64,000 nt of DNA from Lepus europaeus (lineage: Eukaryota > Chordata > Mammalia > Lagomorpha > Leporidae). The notes below the pieces were generated by a model. The model did not search any database. It was given only the letters and a program-made list of their open reading frames with translations, and was not told the DNA's origin. The stretch's first letter is position 1. Each line of letters starts with the position of its first letter. The translations under genes and the position numbers were made by a program. The stretch covers positions 33,315,549 to 33,379,548 of the forward strand of contig NC_084842.1 of NCBI RefSeq assembly GCF_033115175.1. The letters are read 5' to 3'. Of this stretch, positions 37,574 through 47,564 are shown one piece after another.

Positions 37574-37629
37574 TTTCTCTCTGTCTCTCTCACTGTCCAC
37601 TCTGCCTGTCAAAAAAAAAAAAAAAAGAT
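37574..37629 (+). repeat. Minimal C-SINE 3' end
   Basis: Only 56 bp: TTCTCTCTGTCTCTCTCACTG, TCCACTCTGCCTGTC and poly-A. TATGGAAG on both sides (37566-37573, 37630-37637) shows a separate, severely 5'-truncated insertion. Confidence 0.85.
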
Positions 37630-37637
37630 TATGGAAG

Positions 37638-38059
37638 GTCAAAGCTGAGAAGAGATATGACAGAAGCGATAATATTAGAAGGAAGGGTGAGGAGTAAACA
37701 CAGATACAAGCAGCAAGTCAGGAAAATGCCATGAAGTTGAGAAGGGACACGAGTGGGAGAATTTTGAAAGGTCTACAAGGAAGAGCAGTTTAATAGAGTG
37801 GATATAAAACTTCTGGAAAATTTTATGCTTTGAGATGGTAAGTTTAGAAAACATAATTATTTTAAGATGGCTTTGTATACATTTATAGGTAATGGCATTA
37901 TCAAGTACTATTAGTGGAAGCTTCTGATATTTGAATACACTTTATGTTAAGGTTAATGTCATTGAAGACACTTATATTTTTAAAGGACACTCTTTGTATG
38001 GTCAGATAGAGCCATATGCAGAATACTAAAGAATCTGCTCTGTAGGGAAAGCCAGCATA
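37638..38059. other. Unassigned DNA
   Basis: No supported feature. Confidence 0.5.
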
Positions 38060-38250
38060 GGTTGATTCCAACTGTGATTCTGCCATTTATTAAGGTAGTG
38101 AGTTTACATATTCTTTCTTAAGTTCAGTATCTGATAAATGGAGGAAATGATAATTCCTGCTTCAGAGTATGATTGTAAAGTGAAAAATATATATATGCAT
38201 GGGCTGGACACAGTGCCTAGGACATAGTGAATACTCTATCATTGTGAAAA
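38060..38250 (+). repeat. MIR
   Basis: CAACTGTGATTCTGCCATTT, TCTGATAAATGGAGGAAATG, GATAATTCCTGCTTCAGAGT and GTGCCTAGGACATAGTGAAT in MIR order, nearly complete. Confidence 0.8.
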
Positions 38251-38596
38251 ATCTGAGCCTTCTCTATTAGGTGACCATATTCAAGGAAGAAAAGACAACA
38301 AAATACCAAATTATGTGTAGATATAATTTTTTTTTTACCAAGGTAGTTTCAAAGTGGAAATAGGCACTTTTACAGGTAAAAGTGCAGTGAGCTCAAATTT
38401 AAACAGCCTGTTTGTTTCATCTCAAGTGGCCCAGTAGAAAATAGAAAGCCTAGCTCTGCAATTGGACATCAATGTGGTTCTGGAAAGCAGCACCTTGATT
38501 GGACTGGTGCAGTATTGCTTCTTTATGTGATAAGTTTCACGTGTTAATAGTTTAATGAATATATTTTTTAAAATGATCATTTAAAAAGTGAAAAGA
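38251..38596. other. Unassigned DNA
   Basis: No supported feature. Confidence 0.5.
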
Positions 38597-38940
38597 AGGC
38601 CTAACTTTGTGACATAGTGGGTTAAGCCATTCCTGGCAAAGTCTGCATCCATATTGGAGCTCTGGTTTGAGTCTCAACTGCTCCATTTCCAATCCAACTC
38701 CTTGCTAATGTGCCTGGAAAAACAGCAGAGGATGCTCTGAATAATTAGGCCACTGTTACCCTTGTGGGAGACCTGGATGGAGTCCCTGTCTCCTGATGTT
38801 GGCCTGGACCAGTCCTGGCCATTATGGCTACATTAGGAGTGAACCAGTGGATGGAAGCTCTCTCTTTCTGTCTCTTCTCTCTCTCTTCTTTCTTTCTCTT
38901 TCTGTCACTCTGCCTTTCAAATAAACAACTTTTAAAAAGA
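38597..38940 (+). repeat. C-SINE, older type
   Basis: Head GGCCTAACTTTGTGACATAG, box-B-like GTTTGAGTCTC, pyrimidine tract 38860-38905, tail CAAATAAACAACTTTTAAAA. Confidence 0.88.
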
Positions 38941-39069
38941 TGAAAATCTTTGACTTGATTACAAAAAGATTTTTCTCTCACCCCTCAAATTTGTAACGTA
39001 CTTTTGGTTCTTATTCCACCTTACCAGAGAATAATCATTTCTCTTGGTCCAAAAGTGTCCAGAGTTAAT

Positions 39070-39360
39070 TTAGCAAATTTTAATGGAAACTTTAACTGCT
39101 TCATGGTCAATAAGGCTATGAAGTTGTTCCCTGTGGCAGCTCTGAAAGACAACTGTGGAAGACCAGTAAAGCTTGAGACATTTATTTCTAGCCATTTCCT
39201 TTGCCTGCCTGAAATTCTTCTTCATGTCATCAATCTCTTGATATACTCTTAAAAAATCATTATCTTCCTCTCCTGACCTGGAGGAATTCTCTGTTTCAGA
39301 CTTTGAGCAGCAGTCACTCTTTGGTGTTACATCAGACAACTTGATAAGAGCTCAGAACTG
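39070..39360 (-). other. Coding-like minus-strand segment, unidentified
   Basis: On the minus strand a frame open from about 39347 down to 39070 gives an acidic, serine-rich stretch (SKSETENSSRSGEED) followed by DNDFLRVYQEIDDMKKNFRQ. It has no ATG start. A pyrimidine-rich stretch ending in AG lies just upstream on that strand. It could be an unannotated exon, a decayed processed pseudogene or chance. I do not recognise a family. Confidence 0.25.
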
Positions 39361-39666
39361 CAATCTATATGAAGAGAGAAAAGTACTCCCTCTCCCCCCA
39401 TTCCTATCTGAAGTTCCATATACTAAAGTGTTCAAATGATAGCTTGTGAATAGTTTTATCACTAGGAATAGTTTTATCAACCAGGCTTGAGGGCTAATGC
39501 ACCCCGTGGCCATCAGCTAGATACATGGAATTTTGACACCAGCTCTCTTGGTGTCATTAGTCATCTGAGACTTCAGGCCTCTTTTGTTTTATTTTTTCAA
39601 GGGAAGAGTTTGCTCAGATGTGAGAAAGTTGCAATAAAGAAAAAAAAAAAAAAACAGGTTGTCATT
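39361..39666. other. Unassigned DNA
   Basis: No supported feature. Confidence 0.5.
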
Positions 39667-39827
39667 TTGGTTTGAACAGGATTTGTCTTCCCCAGTCACG
39701 CAGACATTTAAATCCCAAACTTTTATGTTTACAGCTCATGAATTGACTTGATCTAATTGTCATCTGAGAGGTGAATTGGTGGGCCTAGTGGGTGGTCTTA
39801 ATCAAGTAGGGGTTGGGGGGCTTGCCC

Positions 39828-40157
39828 TTTTTTTTGTTTTGTTTTAAGATTTATTTATCTGAAAGGCGGAGTTACAGAGAGGCAGAGGCAGAGAGAAAAA
39901 GGGAAGTCTTCTATCTACTGATTCACTCCCCAGTTGGCCACAACGACAGGACTGATCTGAAGCCAGGAGCCAGGAGCTTCTTCTGGGTCTTCCACAGGGG
40001 TGCAGGGGCCCAAGGACTTGGGCCATCTTCTACTGCTTTCCCAGGCCATAGCAGACAGCTGGATAGGAAGTAGAGCAACTGAGACATGAATCAGCACCCA
40101 CATGGGATGCCGGCACTGTAGGTGGCGGGTTTACCCACTATATCACAGCACTGGCCT
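39828..40157 (-). repeat. C-SINE, antisense
   Basis: TTAAGATTTATTTATCTGAA to ATATCACAGCACTGGCC. Inside the MaLR LTR, directly followed by another antisense SINE. Confidence 0.92.
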
Positions 40158-40420
40158 TTTTAATTAATTTATTTGAACGAGAGAAAGAAAGAGAATCTTC
40201 CATGTGCTGGTTTCTTCACCAAATGGCTTCAAGGGCCAACGCTGGTCCAGACAGAAGTCAAGAGCTTGGAATACCATCCAGGTCCCCTACGTGGGTGCAG
40301 GGATCCAAGTTCTCAAGTCATATTTGGCTGCTTTTCTAGGCATATTACCAAGGAATTAGATCCAAAGTGGAACAACAATGCAGGCATCACTTTAACCCAC
40401 TTTATCACAACTCTGGCCTC
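40158..40420 (-). repeat. C-SINE, antisense, older and eroded
   Basis: TTTAATTAATTTATTTGAAC, CATGTGCTGGTTTCTTCACC, then CCCACTTTATCACAACTCTGG. More diverged than its neighbour, which probably inserted in this copy's tail. Confidence 0.85.
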
Positions 40421-40692
40421 TAGGGCTTGCTGTTGAAAGGTAGTACTCTCCAGGGCGTTGGATACGTAAGCTGAGTGTGCTTCCTGTGTCTCTGCTTTCT
40501 GGCTCACGCTGTGATTGTTCCTCTGCACACATTGACCTCTGCAGGCCTAGGCCTCTACCATACAACAGACTGATAGGGCTTCCCCGTCTTAGACTGCAAG
40601 CCTCCAAATTGGAATATGAAATAAACCTTCTTCCTTCCTGAGAGACTTTCTCAGGTATTTTAGTTAAAGTAATGAATAGCAGACTAATACAA

Positions 40693-41042
40693 CTATTTTT
40701 AAAAGAGTTTTGATATTTTAATAGGAAAATATGGCATAAACACAAATTATAATTTTTATAATACTTATTGTTAACCTTTGCTTTGTGGTCTAATTGTATG
40801 AGGAAATTCTGCCACTTATAGGGAGCTATTGTGTAATTTATATTAACAAGGTTCTTTGTTCACATGTGCCCCAGTATCCTAATCATCAGTACAATTCAAA
40901 TCTGAGCAAAGAAATAGGCATAACAATAAACAACATTATGATTTTCTTTATCCATTTATTCATTAGCATATACAAAAATTGGTTGTTCTTTCCCAAGAAC
41001 AAGTTCATGTACTAATCAAAAGTCATTTTGAAAAATTAAACA
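40693..41042. other. Unassigned DNA
   Basis: No supported feature. Confidence 0.5.
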
Positions 41043-41370
41043 GGGGCTGGGACTGTGGGGTAGTGGGTAAAGCCACTGCCTGCAGTGCTGGCATCTCATA
41101 TCAGCGCCAGCTACTCCACTTCTGATCCTGCTCTTTGCTATGGCCTGGGAAAGTAGTAGAAGATGGCCCAAGTCCTGGGCCCCTGCACCCACGTGAGAGA
41201 CCTGGAAGAAGCTCCTGGCTCCTGGCTTTGGATTGGCACAACTCCAGCCGTTATGGCCAACGGGGGAGTGAGCCAACGAATGGAAGACCTCTCTCTCTCT
41301 CTCTGCCTCTCCTTTTCTTTCTGTGTAACTCTGACCCTTAAATAAATAAATAAATGTTTTTTAAAAAAAA
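41043..41370 (+). repeat. C-SINE
   Basis: GGGGCTGGGACTGTGGGGTA to CTTAAATAAATAAATAAATG. A few bases are missing at box B. Confidence 0.92.
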
Positions 41371-41953
41371 TCAAAAGAATAAAATAAATCCTTAATAAAC
41401 AAGTGGCTTCAAGGCAAAGTGTTATGATGAGTTAAAACATTTTTAGATTTGTCCTTTGTTAGACATTTTTAAATCGTATTGGCATTTCCTATCATGAGTA
41501 ATATCCAATCTTGGTAATTTACATATTTTTGCTACTAGGTGAAACAGCATTTTGAACATTATTTCCATTAAATGAGTGATTAATACAGTATGACATCAAT
41601 TGATACTTATTCCAAGCTCATCTCTTGATTTTTTTTTTCTGAAAAAAAAAAAAAAAGAAAAGAAAATTGAGGTGGGATTGTTATTATCATATTTGTCTTT
41701 CAATATAAAGCAAAGAAATAAAGGGAAAAATCCTCAATTATTTGCATAAGCTAACTGACAATTCATGCTGCTTTATTTTTATTGCTTTCTTCAATTGATT
41801 TCTGAAAGGTTTCTTAATATGAGATTTGAATGAGTTAGAAGACTCATAGGTTAAGTATTAGCACATCAAAGATTTTTGGGAAAAGTTAGAACAATAAAAC
41901 AAGAAAGAAAGGGACATAGATTTGAAATCAAGTTTAAATACACAAAGAACACA
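41371..41953. other. Unassigned AT-rich DNA
   Basis: No supported feature. Confidence 0.5.
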
Positions 41954-42001
41954 ACAATGTTTCTCAACCTTGCTATAGTAAAAACACAGCTTTAAGAGAA
42001 A

Positions 42002-42053
42002 AAAAGTTTTATTTATTTATTTGAAAGGCAGAGCTAGAGAGACACAGAGAGAG
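42002..42053 (-). repeat. C-SINE tail fragment, antisense
   Basis: Only the tail side is present (TTTTATTTATTTATTTGAAA through AGAGAGGCC). The body is absent, unlike 5' truncation during insertion, which would remove the head and keep more of the 3' body. Confidence 0.8.
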
Positions 42054-42083
42054 GCCCTTGGAAGCTTTTAAAAATACTTATGC

Positions 42084-42378
42084 TGAGGTTGGCATGATAG
42101 CACAGTAGGTTAGGCAGCTACCTCTGATGTTGGCAGCCCACGTGGGCACTGGTTTGAGTCTCTGCTGCTCTACTTCCCACCAAGCTCCCTGCTAATGCAC
42201 ATGTTAAACAGCAGAAGATGCTCCAAGAGTTTGGGCCCCTGACCCAGGTGAGAGGCCTGGATGGAATTCCTTTGCAGTCATTTGGAGAATGAACCAATGG
42301 ATGGAACATTTCTCTCTCTTTGTCTCCCCCGACCCCCAACTCTGCCTTGCAAATAAAGAAATAAATCTTTAAACAAAA
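42084..42378 (+). repeat. C-SINE, older type
   Basis: TGAGGTTGGCATGATAGCAC to CTTGCAAATAAAGAAATAAA. Part of the body is missing around 42270. Confidence 0.88.
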
Positions 42379-42599
42379 ATAGTTTTGCCTGGGCCCCATT
42401 CTCAGTGGTCTGGGGTTATTTAGTCTGGAGTGAGACTTGAGAATAAGTACTGTTTAAAATCTCTCCACATTCTTTTAAGCTGCAACCAGGGCTTGGAGTA
42501 CCCTGCAGAAGGCCAGCACTTGTCTAATTGTGTTGCATCCAGACATGGGGGTCAGTAAGACATTCTGACACAGGTCATGAAGTCCCAACACTTTTCAAA

Positions 42600-42880
42600 A
42601 TAATACTAAGACATTTGGCTTTTTCCTGTGTCAACATTTGCATTGATGTTGCAAAGATGATCATAAGTAGAAATGCTGGGTTATTAGCACAGATCAAGAC
42701 AGTGGCACCAAATTATTTTCATTATTATCATATTTTTTACAGCTATGTTATTGCAGCTAAAAACAAGACAGTTTCCCTTAAGAATATCCTTGATGAAGCA
42801 GATAATACCAATAATTATATTAAATTCTTAACCCTTGACTATGTCTTTTTAAAATCCTTGTAACATCTGCTGTATATTAA
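42600..42880 (+). pseudogene. hAT (Charlie/ZBED-type) transposase fossil
   Basis: From about 42636 the plus strand encodes NAGLLAQIKTVAPN, IAAKNKTVSLKNILDEA and NNYIKFLTL. These match in order the GLLARIK-VAP, LAAKKM-LK-VLD and NYIK blocks in the catalytic-domain region of Charlie transposases and their domesticated ZBED5/SCAND3-type relatives. The usual His-Cys block between them is degraded, and upstream the frame loses similarity. No intact gene remains. It adjoins a MER5A-like element of the same superfamily. Confidence 0.6.
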
Positions 42881-43381
42881 AGTATGACGTCTTGAGGGAA
42901 AGTATTGTGTGATTGAGTTATGAGCTAAAATTAGCCAGTGTTTTTATAAAACACAATTTTTATTCAAAAGAATGATTAATACAAACTATAGTTATGCAGA
43001 CTTTGGTATTTGGCAGATATTATATTGAAAATGAGTGAAGTAAGCCTGTTACTTCAAGGAAAATAACTATCAATGTGTATCGTCAATGGCAAAATTTGAG
43101 TTTTCATGTGAAAAATTAGATTTCAGAACACTTACATTTACGATGTGAGACAAAAAATTCTTACTACTGAGATACTTTTTTAAAGAGATCAGTGTTATAA
43201 TAAGGATTATTTTTGTGTTGTATAATGAAATCATCAAATTTGTAAGAGTTGCATAGGGTCAGTATTTTCCAAATGCTCAATGTATGACATTACAATATCA
43301 TGCCTGCACAAAACCTTCATCCAAGTATAAGACTGGCCAGTGCATTTACATGTAACACTATGAAAGTTCATTTTCTTTCCT
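42881..43381. other. Unassigned AT-rich DNA
   Basis: No supported feature. Confidence 0.5.
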
Positions 43382-43665
43382 TTTTAAAAAATTTATTAAT
43401 TTATTTGAGGGCCAGAGATATATAGAGAGAGGATCCCCATCTGTTGGTTAATGCCCCAAATGCCTGCAATGGCTGTGCTGGTCAGGGGCCAAATATACAG
43501 GAGAAAACACAATCCAGGTATCCCCCATGGGCAACAGGAACCCAATTACTTGAGCCATCACAGTTGGCCTCCAGGGTCTATATAAACAGGAAGTTGGGGT
43601 TAGGAACTGGAGCTGGGAATCTAACCCAAGTTCATGGGTGTTTAGCTGCTAGGCCCAATTCATTC
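43382..43665 (-). repeat. C-SINE, antisense, oldest type
   Basis: TTAAAAAATTTATTAATTTA, GGTTAATGCCCCAAATGCCT and GTGTTTAGCTGCTAGGCCCA. Strongly diverged. Confidence 0.8.
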
Positions 43666-43718
43666 CCAAACATAGTTCATTTTCTACATTGCATATAATC
43701 TTTAAGAAATTACCACTA

Positions 43719-44059
43719 GGCCAGCGCTGCGGCTTACTTGGCTAATCTTCCGCCTGTGGCGCTGGCACTCCGGGTTCTAGTCCCGGTTGGGGCGCTGGTT
43801 CTGTCCCAGTTGCTCCTCTTCCAGTCAAGCTCTCTGCTGTGGCCCAGGAGTGCAGTGGAGGATGGCCCAAGTGTTTGGGCTCTGCACCCCATGGGAGACC
43901 AGGAGGAGGCACCTGGCTCCTGGCTTCGGATCAGAGCGTGCTGGCCGTAGTGGCCATTTGCAGTGTGAGCCAACGGAAGGAAGACCTTTTACCCTGTCTC
44001 TCTCTCTCTCACTAACTCTGCCTGTTAAAAAAAAAAAGAAAAAAAGAAAAAGAAAAAAG
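43719..44059 (+). repeat. C-SINE, young subtype
   Basis: GGCCAGCGCTGCGGCTTACT to TAACTCTGCCTGTTAAAAAA. Perfect 12-bp target-site duplication AAATTACCACTA at 43707-43718 and 44060-44071. Confidence 0.96.
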
Positions 44060-44071
44060 AAATTACCACTA

Positions 44072-44580
44072 ATCATTTTTCATTGTAACACCAATGAAGA
44101 AAATCCAAAATTATCTGAAAAAGCAATTAAAACATTCTTTTTCCAATTACATAGCTAACTGAGGTCAAAGTTTTTTTTAGGAATTTCAAGCAGTAGAACA
44201 TAGTCCAACAATGAATTCAGAAACAGAAATATAAATCCAACACTTTTAAGCCACCCATTACAGACATTTGCATACATGTAAAACAAGACCACTCTTAATA
44301 AATTTGATTTTTGTTTTGAAAAACATAGCATAATATTGTATGCCAATATGTTATAGGGTTTATAAGCAGATATTTGTATCATGTCCTCATTATAATATAA
44401 TATGATAAACACACATAAACATAGTGGATCTCAATAAATTTTAAGAGTGTGAAGGTGTCCTGTGACCAAAGCATTTGAGAACTGCTGCAGTAAACTTAAA
44501 TGGCAGACAATGAAGCCTGATTAGATAATTGCAGTAATGTAGCTAGGAGTAAACAGAAGGAAACTACAGGAGTCTCCAAG
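44072..44580. other. Unassigned DNA
   Basis: No gene. CCAAAGCATTTGAGAACTGC near 44466 looks like the end of a MER5-type element, but the rest of such an element is not recognisable. Confidence 0.4.
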
Positions 44581-44642
44581 AGACTAGAACTTGATGGTAT
44601 CTAGCACCTGTACCCAAAGCACTGTATAAGGGTTCAGTTTCA
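44581..44642 (+). repeat. Unclassified dispersed repeat, copy 2
   Basis: Counterpart of 15012-15070. It abuts the MaLR LTR. Confidence 0.5.
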
Positions 44643-44950
44643 CTATGGTTTGAATATTGGTGTCTTCCCTGAATTCACATGTCAGAATCTAATAGCATTA
44701 GGAGATGGGACTATCTATGGAGTGATTAAGTCATGAAGATTCTGCTCTAACAAAAGATCAGTGCTCTCACAAAAGAGGTCGAAGGAAGATGTCCTGCCCT
44801 TATTGTGTGAGGACACAGCAGAGACACGAATCTGCTGGCTCCTTGATCTTAGACTCCTCACCCTTCAAAATCGCGAGCAATAAATTTCCATTGTTTATAA
44901 GTTATCCAGTCTAAAGTGCTTTTGTTATAGCAGCAGGAATGGACTAAGGT
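44643..44950 (+). mobile_element. MLT1-type MaLR solo LTR
   Basis: TATGGTTTGAATATTGGTGT, TTGTGTGAGGACACAGCAGA, GAATCTGCTGGCTCCTTGAT, the AGCAATAAATTTCCATTGTT polyadenylation region and AGCAGGAATGGACTAAGG follow MLT1 LTRs throughout. Confidence 0.88.
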
Positions 44951-45007
44951 CCCTACCATGAATATCTTAAGTAGAGTTTGAATCCATGAAAGAAGGACTC
45001 TTTGATC

Positions 45008-45460
45008 GGAGTTTGTGAACTCAAGAGACTTCCATAGCCTTGCAGCTCATGACAAGAGCCTCAGGTGATTACTGACGTCATAAATAAGAGTGTCAATTGT
45101 TAAATCAACAATGGGAGTCACTGTGCACCTACTCCCCATGTAGGATCTCTGTCCTTAATGTGTTGTACTATGTGAATTAACAGTAAAACTACTCTTCAAA
45201 CAGCACTTTATACTTTGTGTGTCTGTGTGGGTGCAGTCTGTTGAAATCTTTACTGAGTATATACTAAATTGATCTTCTGTATATAAAGATAATTGAAAAT
45301 GAATCTTGAAGAAGAATGGGATGGGAGAGGGGGTGGGATGATGGGATGGTTGCGGGTGGGAGGGAGGTTATGGGGGGAAAAGCCACTATAATCCAAAAGT
45401 TGTACTTTGGAAATTTATATTTATTAAATAAAAGTTGAAAAACAAAAACAAAAAAAAAAA
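45008..45460 (+). mobile_element. 5'-truncated rabbit L1 3' end
   Basis: 453 bp of L1 3' UTR ending in the AATAAA-containing TTTATTAAATAAAAGTTGAA and a poly-A tail. It corresponds to the terminal part of the inverted L1 at 30140-31219. Target-site duplication GGACTCTTTGATC (44995-45007) against GGAACTCTTTGGTC (45461-45474), imperfect and therefore not recent. 45318-45377 is a G-rich tract. Confidence 0.9.
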
Positions 45461-45474
45461 GGAACTCTTTGGTC

Positions 45475-46287
45475 ATCTTGGGGTCTGAAGGTGTCAAATC
45501 ATGCTTAGGGCAGGGCAGAGAATTGAGCTTATAAGCTAAAGGTGGTAGAGAATAATTCATTGCAATACTTGGGATATGATCTATTTCTCAGCAAGTAGAT
45601 TGTTACTTTACTAGGTGATACTTAAATAGGTTTGATACAATCACATTTACAAGCGCTGACTGTGGCATGCTGCTCTTGCTTAACCATGCTTCCTATGAAG
45701 TGCTGCTTGAAAAATCAAATTGCCACATTATATTTGCATCATATGTTATGCCTGGAGTATTGTCCTTTGAAATAGATTGGTCAGGGTATGCTATTCACAG
45801 AAGAGCAATAAGGAAGCAGCTTGATATTGCTACTGAATTTTTGCTCTTGTGGAGAGAATGCCAAAGTAAGTTACCACTGACTGCTCTTGAAAATAAAAGA
45901 GCCTGTTCAGACCAATAGAGTACAGAGGGAAAAAAAGAAGTCTCTTTCCTTGACTAAACACTTCTTTATTCAATGGTAGTATTCACATTTTCCAGGTATA
46001 GCTGAAAATTTCTCTTGCAGTCTCAGAACTAAGGCAACATTTCCCTGACTATATAACTTTGCTTCCAATCCCTTTGTGTTCATCACATTCATGCGTAGTG
46101 GCCAGGTGTACAGTCAAAGGCCATTGAATGTGTACAGGTTCCCACTGTGGTCACTAAGTAAAAAATATGCATTCCACTTCCAGAGGGCTGAAATAACAAA
46201 GTCATTTTTAAAGAAATTTACTTAATGACTTACATTTAATAATATCAGATTCATTGTGTGATGTCATTTTTATTATCTAGAAAAATT
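45475..46287. other. Unassigned DNA
   Basis: No supported gene. A short plus-strand open frame at 45667-45918 has no recognisable motif. Confidence 0.5.
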
Positions 46288-46503
46288 TAAACTATGTATT
46301 TGAGGAACAGAGACATACACACAGAGGAAGAGAGAGAAAGAGACAGAGAGCTCTCATCTGCTGGTTTACTCTCCAAAAGCCTATAATGGCCACGCTGGGT
46401 CAAAGATGAAGCTGGAAGCCAAGAATTCAATCTAGATCTCAGGAATCTGGAATCTGGTGCCTTCTCCTCTGCCTCCCAGGGGAAGTCAGAAGCTGGAGTC
46501 AGT

Positions 46504-46840
46504 ACAGCCAGCACTGTGGTATAGTGGGTAAAGCCACTATAGTAGTAGCTGTAGTGCCTGCATCCCATATGGGCGCAGTCCTGGCTACTCCACTTCTGAT
46601 CCAGTCTGTGCTATGGCCTGAGAAAGCAGCAGAAGACAGCCCAAGTTCTTGGGCCCCTGCACTCGCATGGGAGACCCGGAAGAAGCTCTTGACTCCTGGC
46701 TTTAGATCAGCACAATTCTGGCTGTTGCAGCCAACTGGGAAGTGAACCAGCGGATGGAAGACCTCTCTCTCTCTCTGCCTCTCCTTCTCTCTCTGTGTAA
46801 CTCCAACTTTCAGATATATAAATAAACCTTTAAAATGAAG
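46504..46840 (+). repeat. C-SINE inside an older SINE
   Basis: CAGCCAGCACTGTGGTATAG to CAGATATATAAATAAACCTT. The head carries an extra TAGTAGTAGCTG stretch. Confidence 0.92.
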
Positions 46841-46851
46841 AAAAAAAAAAG

Positions 46852-47197
46852 GCCGGCGCCGTGGCTCACTAGGCTAATCCTCTGCATGCATCACTGGCAC
46901 CCTGGGCTCTTGTCCCAGTTGGGGCGCCAGATTCTGTCCCGGTTGCTCCTCTTCCAGACCAGCTCTCTGCTGTGGCCCGGGAGTGCAGAGGAGGATGGCC
47001 CAAGTCCTTGGGCCCTGTACCTGCATGGGAGACCAGGAGAAGCACCTGGCTCCTGGCTTCGTATCAGCACCGTGTGCCAGCCGCAGTGGCCATTGAGGGA
47101 TGAACCAACAGAAAAGGAAGACCTTTCTCTCTCTCTCTCACTGTCCACTCTGCCTGTAAAAAAAAAAAAAAAAAAAAGGAGGGAAAAAAAAAAAAAG
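46852..47197 (+). repeat. C-SINE, young subtype, in the tail of another
   Basis: GGCCGGCGCCGTGGCTCACT begins directly after the A-run of the preceding SINE. It ends in two long A-runs. This makes three nested layers. Confidence 0.93.
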
Positions 47198-47275
47198 GTT
47201 GGAATCAGGAGCCAGGACCCATTATCAAACCCAGGTACTCTGCAATAGGAAACAGGTGCCTTAACCACGAGGTTA

Positions 47276-47354
47276 AAAGCTTGTACTTGAGATGCTCTTT
47301 GAGGGAAAATAATTTCAAACCAGTATCAGATATTGTTGAAAATCATGTTGGTAA
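47276..47354. other. Short unassigned gap
   Basis: Between the SINE nest and the mariner MITE. Confidence 0.5.
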
Positions 47355-47356
47355 TA

Positions 47357-47562
47357 CAAGGGTACTTCCAAAAGTTCATGGAAAAATGGAATTAAAAGAT
47401 AAATTGATTTTGGCGCAAAAGAACTTCAAATTGACACGTAACTTTTTCCTAGTATGCATTTGCCAGAAATTTTTCAAAGACCACTAGTATGCAAGGATTT
47501 CAAAATTTTTCACACCAAAATAAAATTATCTTTTAATTCCACTTTCTGCAAGCTTTTTCTTG
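47357..47562. repeat. Mariner-type palindromic MITE, copy 1
   Basis: 206 bp with TA on both sides (47355-47356, 47563-47564). The left arm (AAAGTTCATGGAAAAATGGA, ATTAAAAGATAA) returns inverted in the right arm (TTATCTTTTAATTCC, ACTTTCTGCAAGC). TA target and long inverted arms fit a Tc1/mariner MITE, possibly Hsmar2-related. Confidence 0.8.
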
Positions 47563-47564
47563 TA

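Larger units (their letters stand above)
39667..40692 (+). mobile_element. MaLR (MST/MLT1-type) solo LTR split by two SINEs
   Basis: Left part 39667-39827 starts TGGTTTGAACAGGATTTGTC. Right part 40421-40692 has GACTGCAAGCCTCCAAATTG, a TGAAATAAACCTTCTTCCTT polyadenylation region and the terminal AATAGCAGACTAATACAA. Joined, they have the length and order of a MaLR LTR. No internal retroviral genes are nearby. Confidence 0.8.
41954..42525 (+). repeat. MER5A-like element with two SINE interruptions
   Basis: CAATGTTTCTCAACCTTGCT (start), GAAGCTTTTAAAAATACTTATG (42062-42083) and GCCTGGGCCCCATTCTCAGT, then GAGAATAAGTACTGTTTAAA, follow MER5A in order. SINE pieces fill 42002-42053 and 42084-42378. 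Confidence 0.65.
46288..47275 (-). repeat. Older C-SINE, antisense, holding two SINEs
   Basis: Left part 46288-46502 (TCATCTGCTGGTTTACTCTC). Right part from about 47198 (GGTTGGAATCAGGAGCC to TGCCTTAACCACGAGGTTAA). TGGAGTCAG before and TGGAATCAG after the inserts is the duplicated target. Confidence 0.75.

Noticed and set aside
45667..45918. 83-codon frame considered as a gene
   Set aside because: No motif or homology that I recognise, and no nearby splice or promoter evidence.
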